Part shown: in pieces, positions 9,373-18,421 of the stretch
Layout: each line of letters opens with the position of its first letter
How positions within the stretch are numbered: the first letter of the stretch is position 1
Origin: Bacteroidales bacterium
GTDB taxonomy: Bacteria; Bacteroidota; Bacteroidia; Bacteroidales; UBA932
Assembly: GCA_017471965.1 (NCBI GenBank)
Contig: JAFURF010000076.1
Coordinates: 1-60,844, forward strand
Direction of reading: 5' to 3'
DNA length: 60,844 bases
Translations under genes and position numbers: made by a program
The notes under the pieces: generated by a model
The model's database searches: none
Seen by the model: the letters and a program-made list of their open reading frames with translations, nothing else
Told to the model about the DNA's origin: nothing

Positions 9373-9422
9373 GAGATAAAGAAAATCCGGTCAGATCTCT
9401 CTGACCGGATTTTCTTTATCTC
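9373..9422. terminator. Perfect 23-bp terminator hairpin between convergent genes
   Basis: Arms 9373-9395 and 9400-9422 are perfectly complementary with a 4-nt loop. The structure follows uxaC by 10 nt and extends 7 nt into the end of the convergent hydrolase gene, including its stop codon. It probably terminates both transcripts. Confidence 0.8.
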
Positions 9423-10567
9423 AGATATGTATCGAAGAACCGGACCGTAAGGGCCTGGACTTCCTTGCCGCAGTGATGTCCCCCGTCAAAGAACACAGTC
9501 TCAAGCGGCGAGAAAGGAGGCTCGACCTGTCTCCGGCCATGCCTCTCATTCCAAACCGAATAATGCTTACGCAGTTTGCCGAAGGCAGTCTGAACCTTTC
9601 CCATAGGGAAAAGATGGTCTGACGCACCATTCAGAAACAACATCGGCTTTGGGGCCAGATATTGACCGATGTCGCCGAAATCCATCCTTTCACGCATTGG
9701 CATCACGGCCATTGAGAAATCTGAAGGCTTCATCCTCTCTTCCCTGTCGAGAGATGTCATCCATGAAAGAGCCACACCGCATCTGACATCCCGGCAGAAA
9801 GCAGCAAGCATCCAGCACCTGTGCGCGCCCATGGAGAATCCGAATGCTCCCACATTGCGCTTGTCCACATATGGCAATGACTTCAAGAGCCTCACAGAAG
9901 CGACATCATCCCGCAGCATCTTCTCCGCCCATATGACATCTTTATCCAAAAGATTGTCATACAACTGTTTCTGTCCATCATAGACCCTGTTCTTCAGAGC
10001 CTTGACAGTATCTTTCCGCGCCTTCCTTTCCAGCAACCTGTCATCAGGACAAGACAGATCATCAGAATCACCATAGGTCAGTTCCGACCACCTCTGGGCA
10101 TCCGGACAGGACCTTTCACCCCAGTAAAGCGCATCAGTCACAAACACGACATATCCGAGCGATGCAAGAGAGTCAGCAAGATACACCCCGTCGAAATTCT
10201 TGTCTATCCACTGGCGCGAAGAACGCATGACGTGGTCATTCTCCCCCTCAGGAAGCACCGAAGTCATCGGACGCACCAGTTTCTCCTTGCCGATATCAAA
10301 CCTGGCTCCATGGTCATGAAGCATAAGCACTGCCGGACACTTCTGCGTCCGGGACGCCCCGTCCGGCACCATCAGATATCCCTTCACCCTTTCATCCTTC
10401 TCCACAGAAAACTCCACATACCTGCACTCATACGCACCTCTGTCCTCCTTCGCCACCACCTTCATCCTAGGCCTGACGCTCCTTCCGACTTCCGGAACAT
10501 ATTCCTCCCCCGCCGCTGTAACACCCAGCGACACAAGCATTAAAAGAAACAAAACATATCTTTTCAT
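9416..10567 (-). CDS. Secreted alpha/beta hydrolase (dienelactone hydrolase/acetyl-esterase-like)
   Basis: This 383-aa protein has a signal peptide (about residues 1-19, ending TAAGEE). The alpha/beta-hydrolase fold shows LMLHDHG near the oxyanion-hole strand, nucleophile elbow GFSMG, a probable acid in NGASDHLFP and a catalytic His in DGGHH near the C-terminus. The family includes carbohydrate acyl esterases and dienelactone hydrolase-like enzymes; the substrate cannot be read from the sequence. The neighbouring uronate genes make a sugar-ester substrate plausible but unproven. It has its own promoter at 10589-10620 and shares a terminator with uxaC. Confidence 0.75.
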   Translation of the reverse strand: MKRYVLFLLMLVSLGVTAAGEEYVPEVGRSVRPRMKVVAKEDRGAYECRYVEFSVEKDERVKGYLMVPDGASRTQKCPAVLMLHDHGARFDIGKEKLVRPMTSVLPEGENDHVMRSSRQWIDKNFDGVYLADSLASLGYVVFVTDALYWGERSCPDAQRWSELTYGDSDDLSCPDDRLLERKARKDTVKALKNRVYDGQKQLYDNLLDKDVIWAEKMLRDDVASVRLLKSLPYVDKRNVGAFGFSMGAHRCWMLAAFCRDVRCGVALSWMTSLDREERMKPSDFSMAVMPMRERMDFGDIGQYLAPKPMLFLNGASDHLFPMGKVQTAFGKLRKHYSVWNERHGRRQVEPPFSPLETVFFDGGHHCGKEVQALTVRFFDTYLR

Positions 10568-10588
10568 AAAATCAGATTACCATAACCA

Positions 10589-10620
10589 CAAAATTAAAGG
10601 ATTTACCTTTCATTCCCAAA
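10589..10620 (-). promoter_or_regulatory. Promoter of the alpha/beta hydrolase gene
   Basis: On the minus strand TTTG (10617-10620), a 20-nt spacer and TAATTTTG (10589-10596) give a full Bacteroidota promoter 22 nt before the start codon. The large inverted repeat at 10623 begins two bases upstream of the -33 box. Confidence 0.75.
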
Positions 10621-10622
10621 TC

Positions 10623-10749
10623 TGTTTGCTGTGGCTGGTAATATCCCGGACCGTGCCACCCGCGGCACGGAAGCGGGGGGACCACAAGCGAAGCGCAGTG
10701 GTGGGGTGAGCGAAGCGAACGTCCGGGATATTACCAGCCACAGCAAACA
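10623..10749. repeat. Long inverted-repeat element with structured GC-rich centre
   Basis: A perfect 29-bp inverted repeat (10623-10651 with 10721-10749) encloses 69 nt. That core contains a further 7-bp inverted repeat (CCGTGCC/GGCACGG, 10651-10670), an ACCAC/GTGGT pair, and repeated AGCGAAGCG words. It does not encode a protein and has no TAnnTTTG box inside. It could be a MITE-like or REP-like repeat, or a structured RNA. It lies between the ettA terminator and the hydrolase promoter. Confidence 0.7.
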
Positions 10750-10752
10750 AAA

Positions 10753-10778
10753 AGACCGGAATGTGATGAATCCGGTCT
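10753..10778 (-). terminator. Terminator of ettA
   Basis: An 8-bp stem (AGACCGGA with TCCGGTCT, 10-nt loop) is followed on the minus strand by a T-run. It lies 27 nt past the ettA stop codon. Confidence 0.75.
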
Positions 10779-10804
10779 CTTTATAATAATGAAAACAAAT
10801 AGTA

Positions 10805-12481
10805 TTACTCCATAAGTTTCTTGTACTTGAACCTCTTAGGCTCCTCATTGCCCAGACGACGCTTCTTGTTCTCCTCATACTCCGAATATGTTCCCTCGAA
10901 GAAATACACCTGCGAATCGCCCTCGAAGGCAAGGATATGAGTGGCAATACGGTCAAGGAACCAACGGTCGTGGGAAATCACAACTGCACAACCCGCGAAA
11001 TTCTCAAGACCCTCCTCAAGAGCACGGATAGTGTTCACATCCACATCATTGGTAGGCTCGTCAAGAAGAAGTACGTTTCCTTCATCCTTGAGGGTCAGGG
11101 CAAGATGCAGACGGTTCCTCTCACCGCCTGAAAGAATGCCGCAGAGTTTCTCCTGATCCGCACCCGAGAAATTGAAACGCGACACATATGCCCTCGCATT
11201 GACCTCCCTCTTTCCGAGTTTCACGAACTCCGAATTCTCAGCGATGGTCTCATATACTGTCTTGTCCGGATCTATGCTCCTGTGCTGCTGGTCGACATAT
11301 GCCAGTTTGACGGTCTCACCGATGGTGATCTCACCGGTATCCGGAGTGTCAAGTCCCATGATAAGGCGGAAAAGAGTGGTCTTACCCGCTCCGTTAGGAC
11401 CAATCACACCGACAATACCTGCAGGCGGCAGGACAAAGTTCAGATTTTCATAAAGAAGTTTGTCACCATAAGCCTTTGACACATTCTTGAATTCGATCAC
11501 CTTGTTTCCGAGGCGAGGACCGTTAGGGATGTAGATTTCAAGATTTGCTTCCTTCTCACGTCCGTCATCAGCAGCAAGTTTCTCATATGCACCCAGACGG
11601 GCCTTTGACTTGGCATGACGGGCCTTAGGAGCCATACGCACCCACTCGAGTTCTCTCTCAAGAGCCTTTCTGCGCTTGCTCTCCTGCTTCTCTTCCTGAG
11701 CAAGGCGGGTACTCTTCTGATCGAGCCAAGATGAATAGTTGCCCTTCCATGGAATACCCTCTCCCCTGTCGAGTTCGAGAATCCATCCTGCCACATTGTC
11801 CAGGAAATAACGGTCATGGGTCACAGCAATGACGGTTCCCTTATACTGCTGGAGGTGAGCCTCGAGCCACTGGATACTCTCAGTATCAAGGTGGTTGGTA
11901 GGCTCGTCAAGGAGGAGCACGTCAGGCTGTCTCAGGAGCAGACGGCAAAGAGCCACACGACGGCGCTCACCACCACTTAGAGTCGACACCTTTGCATCTG
12001 ACGGAGGGCACTGAAGGGCATCCATAGCCCTCTCAAGTTTGGAATCGATCTCCCATCCGCCGCAGTTCTCGATCTTCTCGGTAAGTTCTCCCTGGCGTTC
12101 GATGAGGGCAGCCATCTCGTCATCAGACATCGGCTCGCAGAACTTCATGTTCACCTCTTCATATTCCTTGAGAATGTCCATCACCTCCTGCACACCTTCC
12201 TGGACTACTTCGATCACCGTCTTGTCCGGATCCATCTGAGGCTCCTGCTCAAGATATCCTACAGAATAGCCCGGAGCCCATACGACCTCGCCCTGATAGC
12301 CGGTCTCGATTCCTGCTATTATCTTCATGAGAGTGGACTTTCCGGAGCCGTTGAGACCCACGATACCGATCTTTGCTCCATAGAAGAATGACAGGTAGAT
12401 ATCCTTGAGGATAACCCTATTGTTGTGAGGCAGGATCTTCCCCACCCCGTTCATCGAAAAAATAATCTTCTCGTCAGCCAT
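10805..12481 (-). CDS. ettA: Energy-dependent translational throttle ABC-F protein
   Basis: A cytoplasmic ABC-F ATPase that binds the ribosomal E site and gates early elongation according to ATP/ADP level. The 558-aa protein has two ABC domains: Walker A GLNGSGKST near residue 41 with signature LSGGERRR, and Walker A GPNGAGKTT near 355 with signature LSGGERNR. A linker with charged arm and P-site tRNA-interaction segments separates them. Length and architecture match EttA rather than Uup. A -7 box at 12519-12526 overlaps the end of the upstream AraC-type gene, so ettA has its own promoter. Confidence 0.93.
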   Translation of the reverse strand: MADEKIIFSMNGVGKILPHNNRVILKDIYLSFFYGAKIGIVGLNGSGKSTLMKIIAGIETGYQGEVVWAPGYSVGYLEQEPQMDPDKTVIEVVQEGVQEVMDILKEYEEVNMKFCEPMSDDEMAALIERQGELTEKIENCGGWEIDSKLERAMDALQCPPSDAKVSTLSGGERRRVALCRLLLRQPDVLLLDEPTNHLDTESIQWLEAHLQQYKGTVIAVTHDRYFLDNVAGWILELDRGEGIPWKGNYSSWLDQKSTRLAQEEKQESKRRKALERELEWVRMAPKARHAKSKARLGAYEKLAADDGREKEANLEIYIPNGPRLGNKVIEFKNVSKAYGDKLLYENLNFVLPPAGIVGVIGPNGAGKTTLFRLIMGLDTPDTGEITIGETVKLAYVDQQHRSIDPDKTVYETIAENSEFVKLGKREVNARAYVSRFNFSGADQEKLCGILSGGERNRLHLALTLKDEGNVLLLDEPTNDVDVNTIRALEEGLENFAGCAVVISHDRWFLDRIATHILAFEGDSQVYFFEGTYSEYEENKKRRLGNEEPKRFKYKKLME

Positions 12482-12518
12482 ATATGCACTGTTTAATTGT
12501 CAATAAATCAAATTTGTG

Positions 12519-12526
12519 CAAAGATA
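12519..12526 (-). promoter_or_regulatory. ettA -7 box
   Basis: The minus-strand TATCTTTG box lies 37 nt before the ettA start, just after the stop codon of the upstream regulator gene. No clear -33 TTG was found at the usual distance. Confidence 0.5.
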
Positions 12527-12528
12527 AT

Positions 12529-13629
12529 CTAATTTTTCGTCTTTACGATTCTGGTCTTCTCCTTCCTGCACCATTCGCTAGGAGTTTCGTTCATGAAAAG
12601 CCTGAATGCGGAAGTAAAGGACACGACAGAATTGAATCCGCTAAGATTTGCCAGTTCCGCAACCTTCAGAGACGGATTGCGGCGGAATACATCCATGGAA
12701 TGTATCACACGATGATAGTTCACAAACTGGCGGAAATTGCGTCCTGTGAAATGGCTTATCGCTCTCGATATATAGACTTTATTGGAATATACGACCTTCA
12801 CTACATCATTGATCGTCAGTTCGCTGTCAAGGAAAGGCTTGTGCATCTCAAAATAAAGAACGATCCGTTCATAGACCTCCTTATACATATCATCCAGTTT
12901 CATATTGCTTCCTGCAACCTCTCCATGGGAAATCTTCATGGACTCTACAATTACCCTTTCATGCTTCTGAAGCAGCACAAAAGCAGAATCAAGCACAATC
13001 CTGAAACTGGCTGCAAGCAATTCTGCTGCAATGATTACAACGGCAAAACCCATCGTCAGACGGACAGATCCGGTCAGACAGTACACGAACGCCGCAAAAA
13101 TAACGGTCATGATCGGAGCCAGGACATACACGGCATCGACGCTCAGGTTAAGGAACGACCAAACGGTGCCTGACTTGAGAAGAGCCTTTATCTCATATAT
13201 CCTCTTCCATATCATCCACAGGAAGAGAAGCCCGATGGACATGACCACACCGGCAGCAGACATTATGAAGACAGCATTATCTGCCTGAGGCATGACATTC
13301 AGTGTGCAGAGCACATAATAAAAGGAAAGCGCCAGTTCAAAGGACAGAATAATTTTCATTATGACAGACACTGCAGACTCTTTCAGGGGGACTGAGAAAT
13401 TAAGCATAAGTACAGATAACAGCATGACCGACAGATCAACGGCAAATCTGAAGAAGACATCACCGCCAAGAATGATATCAGTAACAGACATGACAATTCC
13501 TGCAACCAGAATTTTGGGCAGATGGCCGGACCTCGGTGTAACCAATGCCTCATATCGGACATTTCTGACAGTCTGCACGATTACCAGGAAAGCGATAGCA
13601 ATGACAATAGCAATAATGATCAGATTCAT
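12529..13629 (-). CDS. Membrane-bound AraC-family regulator
   Basis: A 366-aa protein with about six to seven membrane helices in the first 220 residues and a C-terminal AraC/HTH_18 DNA-binding domain (TINDVVKVVYSNKVYISRAIS, then VAELANLSGFNSVVSFTSAF), ending in a KTRIVKTKN tail. No ligand-binding cupin domain is present, so the membrane part probably senses the signal. I chose the ATG at 13629. The longer frame (from 13707) runs through a complete promoter, TTTG-N20-TATTTTTG at 13653-13684, that would start transcription inside it. Targets are unknown; neighbours are ettA and two YitT genes. Confidence 0.8.
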   Translation of the reverse strand: MNLIIIAIVIAIAFLVIVQTVRNVRYEALVTPRSGHLPKILVAGIVMSVTDIILGGDVFFRFAVDLSVMLLSVLMLNFSVPLKESAVSVIMKIILSFELALSFYYVLCTLNVMPQADNAVFIMSAAGVVMSIGLLFLWMIWKRIYEIKALLKSGTVWSFLNLSVDAVYVLAPIMTVIFAAFVYCLTGSVRLTMGFAVVIIAAELLAASFRIVLDSAFVLLQKHERVIVESMKISHGEVAGSNMKLDDMYKEVYERIVLYFEMHKPFLDSELTINDVVKVVYSNKVYISRAISHFTGRNFRQFVNYHRVIHSMDVFRRNPSLKVAELANLSGFNSVVSFTSAFRLFMNETPSEWCRKEKTRIVKTKN

Positions 13630-13652
13630 AGAAACAAAAGAATTAGGTTTAA

Positions 13653-13684
13653 CAAAAATAAGAAAAGCCACTTCCCCGAACAAA
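13653..13684 (-). promoter_or_regulatory. Promoter of the AraC-family regulator
   Basis: On the minus strand TTTG (13681-13684), a 20-nt spacer and TATTTTTG (13653-13660) match the Bacteroidota consensus. The box lies 23 nt before ATG 13629 and fixes that start. Confidence 0.75.
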
Positions 13685-13772
13685 ATCAGGAAAGTGGCAT
13701 TCGTCACATTTTTCTTTTTTTTATTACTTTTTCCGTTTTTTAGCCTGTTTCTGTCAGTTTTGAAACATCATG

Positions 13773-14708
13773 TCATTTTTTTGTCTTGACTTTTATGGAA
13801 TCAAAACCCTGTCCATAAACGCCCATCACATTCGAAACGGAAAGGAAAGCATCTGGATCTATTGACTTCACGCACCTGAGCAGCAGATTGAGATCATCTT
13901 TTCTGGTTACTACCATGATGACCTGTTTGTCCTCCTTGGAATACCATCCTTTTGCCGGAAGTACAGTGACGCCACGCTTCATGTCAAAGGCAATTGCGTC
14001 TGCCATAGCATCCACATTCTTCGTGAAGATGAAGGCCTGTACCGACTGTTTTGAACCGGACAGATACAGGTCTATCGCATAGCCGCATACCGTCACCTGG
14101 ATAAGACCATACACAACTACAGCCAACTTTTCCGTAAACGGCAGAAGGTCTCCCGCCTCAGTATATGAAGGAAACAGAAGAGACGAAAGAATGATCCCGA
14201 CATCAATGATAAGGATAACTCTTCCCGGCGATGCCGGATAGAATTTGCACCAGACAAGAGCCACGATGTCCGTACCTCCTGTACTGCCACCCTGAGAGAT
14301 GGAAAGGCCGATACCGAAACCAGCAATGATACCGCCAAGGAATGTACAGATCAGCTTGCCGTTAGAAAGAGCGAATTCATGGATGAAGTCAACCGGGATG
14401 AGTTTCGGCATCAGTCCCAGCATGAACGACGTCATGAAGATTGCATAAATGGTCTTCCCTCCGAAACCGGTACCCAATATCTTTGTTCCTATCAGCAGCA
14501 GGAGCACGTTCAGTACAAAATAGGTTATTCCCATCGGAAGCCCTGTCGCATAATACAGGATCGAAGCGAAACCTGACACGCCTCCTCCAATAAGGTTGTT
14601 TGGGAGAAGGAAGATGGTCCATCCCAAGGCATATGAAACAACGCCGAAGGTGACCAGAGCGTACTCCTTGATAACAGTTGCAGCAGATGTCTTCAAAGTC
14701 TTTGTCAT
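13773..14708 (-). CDS. YitT family membrane protein
   Basis: A 311-aa protein with the YitT_membrane (DUF161) region of about five helices (residues 15-210) and a C-terminal DUF2179 domain (about 225-300, MKRGVTVLPAKGWYSKEDKQVIMVVTR). The molecular function of this widespread family is unknown; the DUF2179 part is thought to be a cytoplasmic ligand-binding or regulatory domain. The start ATG overlaps the stop of the upstream paralogue by 4 nt, so the pair is translationally coupled. Confidence 0.88.
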   Translation of the reverse strand: MTKTLKTSAATVIKEYALVTFGVVSYALGWTIFLLPNNLIGGGVSGFASILYYATGLPMGITYFVLNVLLLLIGTKILGTGFGGKTIYAIFMTSFMLGLMPKLIPVDFIHEFALSNGKLICTFLGGIIAGFGIGLSISQGGSTGGTDIVALVWCKFYPASPGRVILIIDVGIILSSLLFPSYTEAGDLLPFTEKLAVVVYGLIQVTVCGYAIDLYLSGSKQSVQAFIFTKNVDAMADAIAFDMKRGVTVLPAKGWYSKEDKQVIMVVTRKDDLNLLLRCVKSIDPDAFLSVSNVMGVYGQGFDSIKVKTKK

Positions 14709-15616
14709 TGCTTAACCTCCTCTATTTCATTATTCTTCTTTATCTTGATTCCTGTCTTGACTTCCTCAAAGCCCTCTCCATATACACTCATGGCTGTCGA
14801 CACTGAGATAAATGCCTTACGGTCGATTCTCTTGATTTCATTCACGACCTCATTCATCTGATACTTGCGTACAAGGATAAGAAGCACCTTGCTTTCCTTC
14901 TGTGTATACCAGCCGACAGACTGAAGAGCAGTCACACCTCTGTGGATATCGTGTATGATATGGTCAGCGATCTCCTGATACTTGGATGAAAACACAAGTA
15001 TCTGGACCGAAGACTTGTTTCCGAGGAGAACGAAGTCCACTCCGAAGGAGAAGCCCAGCATGATGACATATGCATATATCATATCCACAAGCCCCTTGTC
15101 AGGGACGATGAGAAGACATGCGATGATGAAAACATCGGTCACGAGATAGACGCGTCCGGGAGAAACCGGCCAGTACTTGTTGACGATCATGGCAATGATA
15201 TCTGTACCTCCGGCGCTTCCGCCACGCATCAGGACAAGACCCAGTCCGACCGACTCCATGGCTGCGCCTACCAGTGCAACCAGAAGTTTCTCATCCATCA
15301 TGACCACAAGTTGCGGAAATTTCGGAAGGACCTCAAAGAAGAGAGAGGTCATGGCTATCATATATATGGTCTTGAATCCGAATCCTTTTCCTAAGGCAAA
15401 GAAAGCCAGGATCAGAAGCATGACGTTTATCACAGGATACGACAAACCGATAGGTATGCCGGTCGCAAACTGGATGATCGTACATAATCCGGTAAGTCCT
15501 CCACTGGAAAGTCCGTTCGGAATGATGAACGATGTCCATGCCAGACAGAAAATCAAGCCTCCCAAAGTCATCAGGAAATAATCCCATATGACAGATAAGA
15601 TCTTTTGTTTCTTCAT
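14705..15616 (-). CDS. YitT family membrane protein, tandem paralogue
   Basis: A 303-aa paralogue of the next gene with the same order: membrane region (about 10-205), then DUF2179 (about 220-290, IHRGVTALQSVGWYTQKESKVLLILVRK). The shared phrases PxGLSSGG/PNNLIGGG, GGSxGGTDI and YGEGFEEVKT/YGQGFDSIKV show a tandem duplication. It follows leuS by 11 nt and overlaps the second copy by 4 nt, suggesting a leuS-yitT-yitT transcript and possibly a hetero-oligomer. Confidence 0.88.
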   Translation of the reverse strand: MKKQKILSVIWDYFLMTLGGLIFCLAWTSFIIPNGLSSGGLTGLCTIIQFATGIPIGLSYPVINVMLLILAFFALGKGFGFKTIYMIAMTSLFFEVLPKFPQLVVMMDEKLLVALVGAAMESVGLGLVLMRGGSAGGTDIIAMIVNKYWPVSPGRVYLVTDVFIIACLLIVPDKGLVDMIYAYVIMLGFSFGVDFVLLGNKSSVQILVFSSKYQEIADHIIHDIHRGVTALQSVGWYTQKESKVLLILVRKYQMNEVVNEIKRIDRKAFISVSTAMSVYGEGFEEVKTGIKIKKNNEIEEVKQ

Positions 15617-15627
15617 ATGAAAGAGTC

Positions 15628-18393
15628 TTATTTCACCACTATGTTTACAATCTTGCCATGAACGACTATGACCTTCACAATATTACCTCCGGCCACATAC
15701 TTTGAAGTCTGCTCCAGATCCCGTACATATGCATCGACTTCTTCACGCGGCATGTCAAGCGGAAGATCCACTGTGAAACGGGTCTTTCCGTTGAATGATA
15801 CCGCATAGGTGCAGGTATTTTCGATGGTGTATGCTTCGACATATTCAGGGAAAGCCGCATATGAGATACTTTCAGCATGGCCGAGAGCCTCCCAGAGTTC
15901 CTCCGAGATATGAGGAGCAAAAGGAGACAGGAGGACGATCAGTGGTTCAAGTATCTCCCTCTTGTTGCATTTGAGGTCATAGAGTTCATTGACAGCGATC
16001 ATGAATGCGCTGACCGCGGTATTGTAAGAGAACGCCTCTATATCCGTACGGACTTTACCTATCAGCTTGTGCAGGGACTTGAGTTCTTCCGCAGTAGCCT
16101 TTTCATCTGTAACGATGAAGCCGTCACGGTCATAGAACATCCTCCACACCCTCTTGAGGAAACGGTTCACTCCGTCAATTCCCTTGGTATCCCATGGCTT
16201 GGACTGCTCGAGAGGACCGAGGAACATCTCATACAACCTGAGGGTATCCGCACCATAGGTATCGCAGATCATGTCAGGATTCACGACATTGAACATTGAC
16301 TTGGACATCTTCTCTATAGCCCAGCCGCAGATGTATTCCCCATCCTCAAGAATGAATTCCGCATTTGCGAAATCCGGCATCCATGCCTTGAACGCCTCAA
16401 GATCGAGACGGTCGTTGCGCACAATGTTGACATCTACATGAATCTCTGTAGTATCATACTGATCCTTAAGGCCACAGGATACGAAAGTATTGGTATTCTT
16501 GATACGGTATACAAAGTTCGAGCGTCCCTGGATCATTCCCTGGTTGATCAGTTTTCTGAACGGCTCCTTTTCACATACATATCCAAGGTCATACAGGAAC
16601 TTGTTCCAGAAGCGCGAATAGATAAGATGACCTGTCGCATGCTCGGTTCCTCCGATATAAAGGTCGACATCGCGCCAGTACTCATCTGCCTCACGGCTCA
16701 CCAGTGCTTCTGAATTGTGAGGATCCATATAACGAAGATAATATGCGCTGCTGCCGGCAAATCCAGGCATGGTGCTCTTTTCGATAGGATATCCGTCAAT
16801 TGTCCAGCCCGAAGCACGTCCGAGAGGTGGCTCACCCGTCTCTGTAGGAAGGAACTTGTCCACCTCAGGGAGTTCGAGCGGAAGGTTCTCAAACGGCATC
16901 GGGGTCGCGATTCCGTCCTTGAAATACATAGGGAACGGCTCACCCCAATATCTCTGACGCGAGAAGATGGCATCGCGGAGGCGATAGTTCACCTTTCTGT
17001 GTCCGATTCCGTGCTGCTCCACATAGTCAATTGCTGCAGGGATAGCCTCCTTGACAGTAAGCCCGTTCAGGAAGCCTGAGTTGCACATCACTCCTTCCTT
17101 GGCGTCAAAACTTGATTCGCTCACATCACAGCCTTCGATCAGAGGAATCACCGGAAGGTTGAAGGTCCTGGCAAACGCATAGTCTCTGCTGTCATGAGCA
17201 GGAACGGCCATGATGGCACCTGTTCCATATCCCGCAAGAACATATTCCGATATCCATACCGGCACCTTGTCTCCAGTAAGAGGATTGACTGCATATGAAC
17301 CCGAGAAGACACCGGTCACCTTTCTGGTTTCCGTCATTCTTTCGCGCTCTGTCTTCTTCTTGGCCATCTGAAGATATGCCTCCACTTCCTCCTTCTGCTC
17401 AGGAGCAGTGAGTTTCTCAACCCATTCGCTCTCTGGAGCGAGCACCATGAAGGTAACACCGAACACAGTATCTGCACGGGTCGTGAATATGGTCATGTCA
17501 TATTCCTGATCTCCGTTCGACACCTTGAAGTTCATCTCGGCTCCCTGGCTCTTTCCTATCCAGTTGCGCTGCATATCCTTGAGCGAATCTGTCCAGTCAA
17601 GGTCATCAAGGTCATCAAGAAGACGGCCTGCATATGCAGAAACGCGGAGTTGCCACTGGGTCATCTTCTTCTGCTCCACAGGATGACCTCCACGCACCGA
17701 ATAGCCCTCCTTCACCTCATCATTGGCGAGTACCGTTCCCAAGGCCGGACACCAGTTCACAGCAGTCTCTCCCTGATATGCAATACGATACTGCATCAGG
17801 ATATCCGACTTCTCCTTTTCAGAGAAAGAAGCCCAGTCTGACGCTGTGAAAGGATCCACTTCTCCGCATGCCGCATCTACAGAAGCAGACCCGCCTTCAG
17901 CAAAAGCATTCTCAAGTTCCGAAATCGGACGAGCCTTCTGCTGTACATTGTCATACCAACTGTCGAACATCTTCAGGAATGCCCACTGAGTCCATTTGTA
18001 ATACTCAGGATCACAGGTCCTCACCTCACGGGACCAGTCGTACGAGAAACCGATACGGTCCATCTGTTCGCGATATCTTGCGATATTCTTCTCTGTCGTC
18101 ACAGCGGGATGCTGGCCTGTCTGGATCGCATACTGTTCTGCAGGAAGTCCGAATGCATCGTATCCCATCGGATGAAGCACATTGAATCCGCATAGACGCT
18201 TGTATCTGCTGTATATGTCACTGGCAATATATCCTAGAGGGTGACCGACATGAAGTCCGGCACCAGAAGGATATGGGAACATGTCCAGCACATAATATTT
18301 AGGCTTGGACGGATCCACCTCTGCCTTGAATGTCTGATTGGCAGCCCAATATGCCTGCCATTTCCTTTCGATTTCCTTAAAATTATATTCCAT
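15628..18393 (-). CDS. leuS: Leucyl-tRNA synthetase
   Basis: Charges tRNA-Leu in the cytoplasm. The 921-aa class Ia synthetase has the HIGH-type motif HVGH (48-51), an inserted CP1 editing domain in the middle, the KMSKS motif near residue 698 ([14 protein letters not shown]), and an anticodon-binding C-terminal region ending in the usual [21 protein letters not shown] segment. Length is normal for Bacteroidota. It sits 28 nt after the M28/TonB fusion gene and 11 nt before the YitT pair, so it probably lies in the middle of a five-gene transcript starting at the SPOR lipoprotein. Confidence 0.97.
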   Translation of the reverse strand: MEYNFKEIERKWQAYWAANQTFKAEVDPSKPKYYVLDMFPYPSGAGLHVGHPLGYIASDIYSRYKRLCGFNVLHPMGYDAFGLPAEQYAIQTGQHPAVTTEKNIARYREQMDRIGFSYDWSREVRTCDPEYYKWTQWAFLKMFDSWYDNVQQKARPISELENAFAEGGSASVDAACGEVDPFTASDWASFSEKEKSDILMQYRIAYQGETAVNWCPALGTVLANDEVKEGYSVRGGHPVEQKKMTQWQLRVSAYAGRLLDDLDDLDWTDSLKDMQRNWIGKSQGAEMNFKVSNGDQEYDMTIFTTRADTVFGVTFMVLAPESEWVEKLTAPEQKEEVEAYLQMAKKKTERERMTETRKVTGVFSGSYAVNPLTGDKVPVWISEYVLAGYGTGAIMAVPAHDSRDYAFARTFNLPVIPLIEGCDVSESSFDAKEGVMCNSGFLNGLTVKEAIPAAIDYVEQHGIGHRKVNYRLRDAIFSRQRYWGEPFPMYFKDGIATPMPFENLPLELPEVDKFLPTETGEPPLGRASGWTIDGYPIEKSTMPGFAGSSAYYLRYMDPHNSEALVSREADEYWRDVDLYIGGTEHATGHLIYSRFWNKFLYDLGYVCEKEPFRKLINQGMIQGRSNFVYRIKNTNTFVSCGLKDQYDTTEIHVDVNIVRNDRLDLEAFKAWMPDFANAEFILEDGEYICGWAIEKMSKSMFNVVNPDMICDTYGADTLRLYEMFLGPLEQSKPWDTKGIDGVNRFLKRVWRMFYDRDGFIVTDEKATAEELKSLHKLIGKVRTDIEAFSYNTAVSAFMIAVNELYDLKCNKREILEPLIVLLSPFAPHISEELWEALGHAESISYAAFPEYVEAYTIENTCTYAVSFNGKTRFTVDLPLDMPREEVDAYVRDLEQTSKYVAGGNIVKVIVVHGKIVNIVVK

Positions 18394-18421
18394 AGGTATA
18401 TATTGAACTTACAAACCTTAT

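Noticed and set aside
10623-10749. Invertible promoter (phase-variation switch) reading of the 29-bp inverted repeat
   Set aside because: The 69-nt core has no -7 box in either orientation and no invertase gene is in the window. It was kept only as an alternative in the findings.
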